A DNA stretch of 64,000 nucleotides from the NCBI GenBank assembly GCA_004297775.1, contig SCUE01000019.1, forward strand, positions 124,001-188,000. The letters run 5' to 3'. Below the pieces are notes generated by a model. The model searched no databases. It was not told the DNA's origin and saw only the letters and a list, made by a program, of their open reading frames with translations. The DNA comes from Chloroflexota bacterium. Its GTDB lineage: Bacteria > Chloroflexota > UBA6077 > FW602-bin22. Positions 26,944-34,795 of this stretch are shown here, piece by piece; positions within the stretch are counted from its first letter, which is position 1; each line of letters begins with the position of its first letter. Made by a program: the position numbers and the translations under genes.

Positions 26944-27384
26944 TTATTCGACAATAATCTGGCCGATCATGCCCGCCTCGGCGTGTCCGGGTTCATTGCA
27001 CCAGAACTGGTACGTCCCGACCGCGCTCGGCGCCGTCAACTTCACGGGGCCGGTCTTGCCGGGATCGACGCGAATCGCCTTCTCGACGCCAAGCGCCGGT
27101 GCGATCACGTTATGAATCGTCACACCGGTGTTCTTCACGGCGATTTCGATCGTCTGACCCGTCTTCACCCTTGCCATGCTGTTCGGGGTGAATCGCATCT
27201 GGTCAGTCATACTGACGACTAGTTTGCCACTTGATCCGTCGGCCTCGCCGTTCGGGATGTAGGGGCCGTTTGGTTTCGCGACCGAAGGCGGCGCGTTGCC
27301 AGTCGTTACGCCGCGCGCAGCGCCGGGACCGGCGCACGATACCGCGCCGAGAACGAGCGCGACGACAAGCGGGAATCGAATCAT
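26944..27384 (-). CDS. Blue-copper (cupredoxin) lipoprotein
   Basis: A 146-residue protein with a lipoprotein signal (LGAVSC, lipid Cys17) and a plastocyanin-like domain. The type 1 copper ligands are visible: His in GVTIHNVIAP, then Cys, His and Met in FWCNEPGHAEAGM. It would sit on the outer face of the membrane and shuttle one electron. Its position just upstream of the cox promoter makes it a plausible electron donor to the caa3 oxidase (inference). The ATG has GGAGGG upstream. Confidence 0.88.
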   Translation of the reverse strand: MIRFPLVVALVLGAVSCAGPGAARGVTTGNAPPSVAKPNGPYIPNGEADGSSGKLVVSMTDQMRFTPNSMARVKTGQTIEIAVKNTGVTIHNVIAPALGVEKAIRVDPGKTGPVKLTAPSAVGTYQFWCNEPGHAEAGMIGQIIVE

Positions 27385-27476
27385 GGATCATTGCCCTCCG
27401 GGGCGAACGGTATCGTGCCAACCCGCCGGCCCGTCGTGGGGAAGTATCAGTATTCCGCGTCGGGAATCGCCGGACA

Positions 27477-28355
27477 CTACCAGGGCATCGTCCGTTTCGT
27501 GAATTTCCGGCCCTTCTCGGCCGCTTCCTGTCCAGCACGCCCGCTTGCGCCGATTCGGACGCCTTCTTTGATGCGCTCTTCCACGTCCGACACCATCACG
27601 GTGTTCAGGAAGAACGCTCCGTTCGCTTTGCATGCGGCCAGGACGCGACTCCGGGCGTCGGTCATCGGCGCTGGGAATGGCTCGTCGTGGTTGTCGGGAA
27701 ACCCGAGCGACATTCCCATGTCACCCGGTCCCCATTCGGCGAAGGCAATGCCAGGGATTCGCATGCTCGTGTCGACGTTCGACAGCGCGCGCTTATTCTC
27801 GATCTTCAGGCCCAGAAACAGTTCGCCATTCGGGTTCAACGGCCACGGATCGGCCACATCGAGGTACGTCCGCGTCGGAATACCCCAGACTTCGGCCGCA
27901 TGCGCCTGGCCGCCGCCGCCACGACGTCCTTCATCCAGACCGTGCCCGACACCGACCCGATTGAATGGGTATCGCGAGCATTCGACGAAAGCGCGAACCG
28001 CGCCCGGCGTCTCCGCGTGGCAGAGCAACAAGCCGTGGACGCCCGATGCCAGCACCTGCTTGATGATCCACGAATTGGCGCGGACGACATCCTCAGTCGT
28101 GCCGTCGATCGGCAGCGTGACGATCACTGTTGGCGTCTTGTGGCCACTCCGGGTCGGCCCGGTCTCAACCAGTCCGCGCATGTACTCGCGCAACTGCGTC
28201 ACGTCGTACGCGCCGTGTTCCATGTCGTAAGCGATGTAGTCTGCCCAGGTGCCGGCGTCGGCCTTTCCACCTTCGAGTCCGCGTGATGACGGTCCCGTGT
28301 AGTACACGGGCTGATCCTGGGAAAGAAGCTCGATGACGCGATTTACCCTGGCCAA
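27477..28355 (-). CDS. HpcH/HpaI-family aldolase, long subfamily (copy A)
   Basis: A 292-residue (beta/alpha)8 lyase of the HpcH/HpaI type, which cleaves or forms 2-keto-3-deoxy acids using a divalent metal. The catalytic His is in DMEHGAYD (His47). The metal ligands are likely Glu186 (LKIEN) and Asp212 (WGPGDMG). The conserved Arg of classic HpaI is not seen in the aligned TPTVIVTLP strand, and a Gly-rich loop (EGRRGGGGQ) replaces the usual short connection, so the substrate probably differs. The TTG at 28355 has GGAGG 5 bp upstream. Its paralogue is at 30532. Confidence 0.85.
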   Translation of the reverse strand: MARVNRVIELLSQDQPVYYTGPSSRGLEGGKADAGTWADYIAYDMEHGAYDVTQLREYMRGLVETGPTRSGHKTPTVIVTLPIDGTTEDVVRANSWIIKQVLASGVHGLLLCHAETPGAVRAFVECSRYPFNRVGVGHGLDEGRRGGGGQAHAAEVWGIPTRTYLDVADPWPLNPNGELFLGLKIENKRALSNVDTSMRIPGIAFAEWGPGDMGMSLGFPDNHDEPFPAPMTDARSRVLAACKANGAFFLNTVMVSDVEERIKEGVRIGASGRAGQEAAEKGRKFTKRTMPW

Positions 28356-28369
28356 GTCCGCCTCCGTTT

Positions 28370-29704
28370 TCAGATCGTCGCGGCAGTGTAGCCGGCCGGC
28401 AGGTAGTACACCTCGACCGCCGCGTGGCCACGCGGTTCGATCGTCGTCGGGCCCATCAATCCAACGCGCAGGTCGTCGCCCACGGAGTCGATCGTGCGTC
28501 CGGAAACGACCAACTCCGACTGAAGAGTCTTGTTCGCTTCCTCCAGGCGGGCGGCGACGTTCACGCTGTCCGCGATCGCGGTGTACTCGCGCCGGTGCGC
28601 CGAGCCGATTGTTCCGACGAGTGCCCGACCGGTGTGAATCGCGATGCCGATCCGAAGCGGATCGGCGCTCGGTTCGACGATGTTGTGCCGCGCGACTGCC
28701 CGCAAGATGTCGCGCGCCGCTCCGATCGCGCGCTGGGCATGAGCGTCACCCTGAAAAAACGTGAACACACCGTCACCAATGTACTTGTCAAGCACCGCGC
28801 CTCCGACCGCCAGCGGCGCGACCACCATCTCGAAGTAGCGATTCAGGAATTGCACCGCCTCGACCGGCGTCAACCGCTCGGTCCGCCTCGTGTAACCACG
28901 AATGTCCACGATCAGGACCGTTATGTCCACCTCGGCTCCGGTGCCAATTGGCTCGCCCGTCGCGGCCAACTCCCGCGTCAGCGCTTCCGGGACATACCTT
29001 TCGAGCACGGCCTGTTCTCGCGCCTTCAGGGCGGTATGACGGAGCAGTCGCGCCGACTGAACCGCCACGAACCCTGTGAATACGATGACGACCGCCCCGC
29101 CAACCGTGAAAGCCGGCGTCATTGCCAGGTCGCGCGCGATGACAAAGTGCAGCGTCAGACTCGCCAGCGTCGTGAGCCCGACGACGAATGGCTGAAGACG
29201 CAACGTGCCGATCGCGATCGTCGCGATGAGCAGCGCGAGGGTGATCGCGCCGACGTCGTCCCGGCGCACCAGGCCGGCCGCGAATGCGTCGCCGTAGAAC
29301 GGCAGTCGGTCGATCGCGGCGGCCCGCCCGGCCAGAGCGACATCCAGGAGCGCAAGCCCGAGCTTCACCTCGAATCGGATCGATTTCGCGGCCAGAAGCC
29401 GCCGCCAGATGAACAGCCAGAGTCCCCCGACCGCCAACGGCAGCACGATCATCAACGCGAGCGGCACGACCGCGAGAAGTCCGGCCAGACCCAGGGCGAT
29501 GCCGAGCGCAACCGAGAGAAGCGCGCGCGTCAGGTGCAGAGCGCGCTCGGCTTCGAGTTCGGTTCGCGCCAGGAGAGCGCGGGAACCCTTGCCGTACGTC
29601 GCGAGTGTGGCCTGTGGTGACAGATCGCCGAGCCGACGCAGCGATCGGCCAAACGCATGGCTATCGAGCCGCGCGATCAACTCATCGGCGTCAGGAATCG
29701 TCAC
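28370..29704 (-). CDS. Membrane-bound class III adenylate/guanylate cyclase
   Basis: A 444-residue protein with an N-terminal region of about six membrane helices (residues 70-225) and a C-terminal class III cyclase domain. Metal-binding Asp residues are in LIVDIRGYTRR and KYIGDGVFTFF; the later NVAARLEEANK carries the transition-state Asn and Arg. Product (cAMP or cGMP) cannot be fixed from the sequence, though cAMP is more common. It starts at a GTG (29704) without a strong Shine-Dalgarno and lies 14 bp upstream of the copy A aldolase on the same strand. Confidence 0.9.
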   Translation of the reverse strand: MTIPDADELIARLDSHAFGRSLRRLGDLSPQATLATYGKGSRALLARTELEAERALHLTRALLSVALGIALGLAGLLAVVPLALMIVLPLAVGGLWLFIWRRLLAAKSIRFEVKLGLALLDVALAGRAAAIDRLPFYGDAFAAGLVRRDDVGAITLALLIATIAIGTLRLQPFVVGLTTLASLTLHFVIARDLAMTPAFTVGGAVVIVFTGFVAVQSARLLRHTALKAREQAVLERYVPEALTRELAATGEPIGTGAEVDITVLIVDIRGYTRRTERLTPVEAVQFLNRYFEMVVAPLAVGGAVLDKYIGDGVFTFFQGDAHAQRAIGAARDILRAVARHNIVEPSADPLRIGIAIHTGRALVGTIGSAHRREYTAIADSVNVAARLEEANKTLQSELVVSGRTIDSVGDDLRVGLMGPTTIEPRGHAAVEVYYLPAGYTAATI

Positions 29705-29819
29705 GTGTCACGCAATCCCCGCTGCCCCGAACCGCATGGCGCGCATAGTACGCCATCGCACGCGGCGCGCTATGGTGCGTTCCGGCGCACCGCCGGCACA
29801 CGAGAGGGGAAGCACGCGC

Positions 29820-30434
29820 GTGGTCGATTCGATTCGTTTCGATGTTCCGGGTTCCGATCCTCGCGCGCTGACGAAGGTCTTGATGAGTGCGGTCGTTCCC
29901 CGACCAATCGGATGGATTTCGTCCGTCGACGCCGACGGGACGCCGAATCTGGCGCCCTTCTCGTTCCTTAATCTGCTCGCGAGCGACGTTCCGACGTTCT
30001 ACGTTGCCACCGCTGGCCGACGCGGTGGAGGCGCGAAGGACACTCTCGCGAATGCCCGCGCGACGGGCGAGATCGTGGCTCACATTGTCGACGAGCTCCA
30101 CGCGGAGGCAATGAATCGCTCCTCGGCCGAGGTAACGCCAGACATCGACGAGTTCGCTCTGGCCGGCGTGCGCGCCGTCCTGTCGTCAGTGGTCCGGGCG
30201 CCGCGCGTGGCGTCCGCCGCGGTCACGATCGAGGCGCGGGTCCTGTCAATTCTCCCGATCGAGGGATCTGCCTATTCCGCGATCATCGCCCGCGCTCTCT
30301 GCCTGCACGTCCGGTCGGACCTGATGACCGCCGACGGATTCATCGATCCGAACCGCCTGAGGCCGCTGGCGCGCCTCGGCAGCGATCTCTACACCACCCT
30401 CGGGCGCGTGTTCCCTATGACGCGCCCGTCATAG
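29820..30434 (+). CDS. Flavin reductase-like FMN-binding protein
   Basis: A 204-residue split-barrel flavoprotein of the flavin_Reduct family (DIM6/NTAB). Family marks are VVPRPIGWISSVDADGTPN and LAPFSFLN, followed by KDTLANARATGEIVAHIVD. Such proteins reduce flavin for a monooxygenase or act on their own; no partner oxygenase lies next to it. The GTG at 29820 is chosen since GAGAGGGGAA lies upstream. It is transcribed divergently from the cyclase and convergently with the copy B aldolase. Confidence 0.87.
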   Translation: MVDSIRFDVPGSDPRALTKVLMSAVVPRPIGWISSVDADGTPNLAPFSFLNLLASDVPTFYVATAGRRGGGAKDTLANARATGEIVAHIVDELHAEAMNRSSAEVTPDIDEFALAGVRAVLSSVVRAPRVASAAVTIEARVLSILPIEGSAYSAIIARALCLHVRSDLMTADGFIDPNRLRPLARLGSDLYTTLGRVFPMTRPS

Positions 30435-30531
30435 GCGTGTTGACAGCCTGTGACGGGCCGGCGCCACGATGAATTCGGTGATCGTCACCCGCCGATAGCC
30501 GCCGCACGACGAGTTGCGCTGACGAGATCGG

Positions 30532-31488
30532 TCAGACCGGCATTGCGCGCCGCGAATGCGCGCGTCCGATCTTGGCCGTGTCCTCGCGATGGCCCGCAAT
30601 GACGCGGACCCCGGCGTCCAGCTTGGCCGCGACATTGTCGGGCGTCGCGCCTTCCAAGAACGCGATCCCGTGGCGCTTGCACGCGGCGAAGATCCTATCG
30701 CGCGCGGCCTTCATCTCGGCCGGATACGGATCGCGCGGAACCGCGACGTAGCCGAGCGAGAGGCCGAGGTCGCCCGGTCCCATCTCGGCGAAACCGAGCC
30801 CTGGCACTGCCAGGATCTCGTCGCAATTCGCGACGCCCTCCGGACTCTCCAGTTTGACGCCCAACAAGAGTTCGCCTTTTGGATTCAGCGGCCACGGATC
30901 GCAGAGGGCCATGTACTCCTCGCCAGTGACGCCCCAGACCTTCGCCGCGGTCGGCTCCGAGCCACGGCCACGAGTGCCGACGCCGAGGAGCGGCCGGCCG
31001 TCCGCCTGCCGACCCGGTCGAGGTCGATCGGCGCCGGAGAGGCGCGCGACCGCCGACGGCAGGGTCGGATCGACACCGATCAGGTTGTTCGGATATCGGC
31101 ACGACTCGACGAAAGCGCGAACCGCGTCGGCCGTTTCCGCCTGGCAGAGCAAAATGCCGTGGGCGCCCTGGCCGAGGATCAGGCGGAATTGCCAGGCGTT
31201 GAAGCGAATGTTCGCCTCGTCGGTGCCGTTCACGGGCGCTTCGACGATCACGGTCGGCATTCGGTGACCGGAACGTGTCGGGCCGCCCGCGGCCAGACCG
31301 GCTATGTAGTGGGCCAGCCCGGTCATGTCGAAAGCCCCGTGCTCCATGCCGACGTTGATGTAGTCGGCGAACGTGCCCGCGTCGATCTCTCCCCGCTCGT
31401 GCGTCAGGACGTGCCCGGTGTGGCCGCCGACGTAGTAGATCGCTTGGTCCTGCCCCAGCAGCTCGATCGCGCGATTGATTCGTGCCAC
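30532..31488 (-). CDS. HpcH/HpaI-family aldolase, long subfamily (copy B)
   Basis: A 318-residue paralogue of the protein at 27477. The catalytic His is in VGMEHGAFD (His50), the metal Glu in VKLESPEG and Asp in MGPGDLGLSLG. Compared with copy A, it carries a Gly/Arg-rich insertion of about 25 residues (DRPRPGRQADGRPLLG) before the shared AAKVWGV. The GTG at 31488 is chosen because AGGAGG lies 5 bp upstream and the protein then starts VARINRAIELL, matching copy A; an ATG at 31509 has no ribosome site. Substrate unknown. Confidence 0.85.
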   Translation of the reverse strand: MARINRAIELLGQDQAIYYVGGHTGHVLTHERGEIDAGTFADYINVGMEHGAFDMTGLAHYIAGLAAGGPTRSGHRMPTVIVEAPVNGTDEANIRFNAWQFRLILGQGAHGILLCQAETADAVRAFVESCRYPNNLIGVDPTLPSAVARLSGADRPRPGRQADGRPLLGVGTRGRGSEPTAAKVWGVTGEEYMALCDPWPLNPKGELLLGVKLESPEGVANCDEILAVPGLGFAEMGPGDLGLSLGYVAVPRDPYPAEMKAARDRIFAACKRHGIAFLEGATPDNVAAKLDAGVRVIAGHREDTAKIGRAHSRRAMPV

Positions 31489-31577
31489 GCGTGCCTCCTG
31501 ACGAGTCATTGGGCGCGTATCGCGCGCTCCGCTGGCGACAATTGAAGCACAGATCGCCATTCCCTTGGCGGTCCTCG

Positions 31578-31583
31578 TATGAT
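31578..31583 (+). promoter_or_regulatory. -10 element TATGAT of a likely leaderless gene
   Basis: TATGAT ends 7 bp before the in-frame ATG at 31591, with no Shine-Dalgarno sequence between. This placement favours the ATG at 31591 over the ATG at 31579, which lies inside the box. Confidence 0.45.
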
Positions 31584-31590
31584 GACTTCG

Positions 31591-32073
31591 ATGGCCGCGC
31601 GATCGCCTGCCGCCGCGCCCGATCGATTCCTGCTCGCGATCGTGGTCGGGGCGATTCTGGTGGTCGTCGGGTCGATCGCCGCGGTGGTTCTCGCGCGCGC
31701 GGCTCCGCCGGACACGTCGGTGAATCCCGATTCGCCGGTCGGCGTGACTCGCGCGTACATCGAGGCTATTCGCAGCGGCGATAGCCTTCGGGCGCGTGAG
31801 TACCTCAGCCCGACCGCGCGCGCATCAATTGAGAAGCAGCCGGACGCAGTTCCGCGTTATGTAGAGTCGCCTGACCGGCGCCGCCGAATCATCGTCGAGC
31901 CGGTCGAACAAACGAGCGACCGTGCCACGGTCAAGGTGACGATCAGCACATTCACGGCCCGATCGGACCCATTTTCATCCGGGACTTGGCACAACGAAGT
32001 GACCGTGCGCTTGATACGCGAGAACGATTCGTGGCGAATCAGTCAGCCGGCCGAGCCGTACCCATTCTTCTAA
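31591..32073 (+). CDS. Membrane-anchored NTF2/DUF4878-like protein
   Basis: A 160-residue protein with a single N-terminal membrane helix (LLAIVVGAILVVVGSIAAVVL) and an extracellular domain of about 110 residues (TRAYIEAIRSGDSLRAREYLSP through DSWRISQP). This pattern is typical of NTF2-like or DUF4878-like lipoprotein or anchor domains that bind small ligands or partner proteins. No catalytic residues can be named. It lies 16 bp upstream of the five-repeat DUF5671 gene and is likely in one operon with it. Confidence 0.7.
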   Translation: MAARSPAAAPDRFLLAIVVGAILVVVGSIAAVVLARAAPPDTSVNPDSPVGVTRAYIEAIRSGDSLRAREYLSPTARASIEKQPDAVPRYVESPDRRRRIIVEPVEQTSDRATVKVTISTFTARSDPFSSGTWHNEVTVRLIRENDSWRISQPAEPYPFF

Positions 32074-32089
32074 GGCGGCGGCGCGTGCG

Positions 32090-33799
32090 ATGACGATCGC
32101 GCGGCGCGTCTACCTCTACTTGATTGCCTTTGTGGCTCTCGGGATGCTCGTGACCGGTTTGACCGGAATTCTCGAGTTGGGCATCGAGAGCGCCGTGGAA
32201 CGGCTCATTCCGTCGCCGGTCAGCGTTGGCTCCGCCGACCCGCGTGGCCGACTCAGTTTCTCCGTGGCCGTTACCGCGATCGGGCTGATCGCGTGGGTCC
32301 TTCACTGGTGGATCGCCCAGCGGTACGTCCGTGGCGACGATGTGGGCCACGATGAGCGACGATCGGTCATTCGGGCGCTCTTTGTGAACGCGGTCCTGCT
32401 CGTCGGATCGCTGATCGCACTGTTTGCGGCGCGTGAATTCATCGCCGATGTTGCGGGCGTGCCTCTCGGCGTGGTCACGGCGACCGACGCCATCGCCGGC
32501 CGCATGTCATCGCCGGGCAGTCTGTTCACTGTTACCGCTCTATTTCTTCTCTATCACATACGCATCGGTTCGTTCGATCGTTCCGTCGCGCCCGAAAGAC
32601 GGGGCGGCGCCACCCTGCGCCGATGGTTCGCCTACGTGATGGCGTTCGTCGCGCTCCTGCTCTTCGCGTTCGCAATGGCCGGACTGATCGCGTCGATCTG
32701 GGACGAGATCATTGTTACTCCGGGTGCGGTCGTGATCGGGACGTCGGGCCTGGCATTTGAGGTGGCGGGTCGTATCGGCTCGATCGCGGCTGGTGCGATC
32801 GCCTGGCTGGCGGCGTGGCGTTGGAGCTCAGGCTGGATCAGCGCGCCAGCGGTGACCGACTCGCCGGCGGGATCTGAGTCTCGGTCGATCCTGCGCAAGG
32901 TCTACGTCTACCTGATCCTGGCAGTCTCAGTGACGTGGACGATCTGGAACCTTGGGCAGATTCTCTACGGACTGATGCGAACATTCTTGCTCGGGCCAGG
33001 CGCGGTCGGAGGCTGGCTTTCGGTGCTCGATCGAGTCGGAACACCCCTGGCTGCCGCCGGTGTTTTCGGTGTCTGCTGGCTGTACCACGCGCGAATCGTC
33101 GAGTTCGAGGCCGCGGCGATCGCTGAAGAGCGTCGCCAGGCCGCGATTCGATGGATCTACGGCTACCTCGTGTCGCTCGTCGCGATTGTCATGTTCGCGA
33201 TCGGAATCGGTGGCGCGGCCGCGACTGGTCTCGATCTCATTGCCCAGCCTGGAGTCGTTCGTCCGACAGAATGGTGGGCGGACCGTATCAGCGTCTTCGC
33301 CACGTTGGCGGTGGTGGCAGTTCCCCTCTGGTACGGCTTTTGGTCGCGCCTCCAGAGTGAGGCGGCCGGTCCAATCGCGCGCGAGTCGATCGCTCGGCGC
33401 GTGTATCTCTTCGTCGCGATCGCGCTCAGCGTGCTGACTCTCCTGATGAGTGGCGCGTACTCCCTCTATCAGTTCGTGCGCTTCGCGCTCGGAGAGCGCT
33501 GGACATCCGGTCAAACCTCCGAATTGATCGCGGCCGCTTGCGCCGCGGCGGTTGCCGGACTTCTTCTCACGTATCACTTGCGAGTCCTGCGCCAGGACGC
33601 GTCGAATCGTCCAGTTCCTGGCGCTGACGCGGGCGTTCACGCACTCGTGTTTCTTCGCGCGGGCGATTCGTCCGCCATCGACGCGGCCGGGTCAGCGCTG
33701 CGATCGATCGCTGGGCTCGGCGTCGACATCGTGCCAGTTGACTCGATGACGGTCGGCAAACTCCGTCGCGACACGCTGCATCTCGAAGAGTCGACGTAG
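32090..33799 (+). CDS. Large membrane protein with five DUF5671-like repeats
   Basis: The 569-residue protein is built from five repeats of about 105 residues. Each begins with an aromatic-rich motif followed by three helices: ARRVYLYLIAFVALG, LRRWFAYVMAFVALL, LRKVYVYLILAVSV, IRWIYGYLVSLVAIV and ARRVYLFVAIALSV. This is the DUF5671 pattern, of unknown function. It gives roughly 15 membrane helices plus a soluble C-terminal tail of about 65 residues (VPGADAGVHALVFLRAGD). No transporter or enzyme motif is visible. Confidence 0.75.
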   Translation: MTIARRVYLYLIAFVALGMLVTGLTGILELGIESAVERLIPSPVSVGSADPRGRLSFSVAVTAIGLIAWVLHWWIAQRYVRGDDVGHDERRSVIRALFVNAVLLVGSLIALFAAREFIADVAGVPLGVVTATDAIAGRMSSPGSLFTVTALFLLYHIRIGSFDRSVAPERRGGATLRRWFAYVMAFVALLLFAFAMAGLIASIWDEIIVTPGAVVIGTSGLAFEVAGRIGSIAAGAIAWLAAWRWSSGWISAPAVTDSPAGSESRSILRKVYVYLILAVSVTWTIWNLGQILYGLMRTFLLGPGAVGGWLSVLDRVGTPLAAAGVFGVCWLYHARIVEFEAAAIAEERRQAAIRWIYGYLVSLVAIVMFAIGIGGAAATGLDLIAQPGVVRPTEWWADRISVFATLAVVAVPLWYGFWSRLQSEAAGPIARESIARRVYLFVAIALSVLTLLMSGAYSLYQFVRFALGERWTSGQTSELIAAACAAAVAGLLLTYHLRVLRQDASNRPVPGADAGVHALVFLRAGDSSAIDAAGSALRSIAGLGVDIVPVDSMTVGKLRRDTLHLEEST

Positions 33800-33941
33800 T
33801 CTGCGGACCAACACGGTTCCGCACGGAGATCGCCGATCATTTGAATCGCGCCAGATCTCGGTTCGCGCGTTACAGTCGCGCGGCTTGAGTTGCCAATCGC
33901 GCCGACTAGCTCCAACAACCTGACCCGGATAGGAGACCGAG

Positions 33942-34706
33942 ATGATCGAAGCCACGATGCGCCGCCACGTCCTCGTCACAGGATCGACCGGCGCGATCGG
34001 CCTGCCGCTGACTCGTCATCTCGTCGAGCGCGGCCACGCCGCGCGCGGATTCGCGCGGCGGCCAACGCCGGAGCTACGCGATCACGTCGTCGGCGATCTG
34101 GCCGACCGTGACGCGGTCCGCCGCGCCACCGATGGCGTCGACACGGTCGTCCATCTCGGCGCATATCCGAATTCGGCTGATTTCATCAATGCGCTACTAG
34201 GTCCGAATGTCGTTGGCCTCTATCACGTTTGCGAAGCGGCTGTAGAGTTCGGTGTCAAACGCCTCATTTTGGCCAGCAGTGTTCAGGTTACCACCGGGCA
34301 CGCGCAGCGGGAGCGGCCCGTCACGGTCGAGGACGGCCCGATGCCGATCAATCACTATGCCCTCACAAAAGCGTGGGCCGAGCTCGCCGGCGATATGTAC
34401 GCCCGCGTCCACGATCTATCGGTCATTAGCGTCCGGATCGGCTGGTTTCCGCGCAACACTGAGGAGGCCCGACGTCTCGCGAAGAGCGCATTCGGCCCGA
34501 ACATCTTCCTCAGCCATCGGGACGCCAATCGGTTTTTCGCGTGCTGCGTCGAATCGCCCAACCCCGACGCGGGATCGTCAGTCGTCCTGCAGGCCGCGAG
34601 CCGGCCGGTCACGATCGGTCGGATGGACATCGGGCCGGCGCGCGACGTCATCGGCTACGAACCGGGTGATACATGGCCGGAGGGATTGCCTTTCCCGATC
34701 GACTGA
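33942..34706 (+). CDS. NAD-dependent epimerase/dehydratase (extended SDR)
   Basis: A 254-residue short-chain dehydrogenase of the epimerase type. The nucleotide motif is LVTGSTGAIGLPL, the active-site Tyr/Lys is YALTKAW, and the preceding Ser is in LASSVQVTT. It is shorter than GalE (about 330), lacking much of the C-terminal substrate domain; this fits the uronate dehydrogenase group (seen before SDRs named Udh). The substrate is unknown. ATG 33942 has GGAGA upstream; a TACAGT -10 occurs near 33870. It converges with the pyruvate kinase gene. Confidence 0.85.
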   Translation: MIEATMRRHVLVTGSTGAIGLPLTRHLVERGHAARGFARRPTPELRDHVVGDLADRDAVRRATDGVDTVVHLGAYPNSADFINALLGPNVVGLYHVCEAAVEFGVKRLILASSVQVTTGHAQRERPVTVEDGPMPINHYALTKAWAELAGDMYARVHDLSVISVRIGWFPRNTEEARRLAKSAFGPNIFLSHRDANRFFACCVESPNPDAGSSVVLQAASRPVTIGRMDIGPARDVIGYEPGDTWPEGLPFPID

Positions 34707-34795
34707 TCGGCCGATCGCCGGTTCCCCCCGATCTGCCTTACCGTTCCCGCGGGCAGCGAACCTGGCTCACTCCGTCGGCCGTTTCCGGACTGGAG

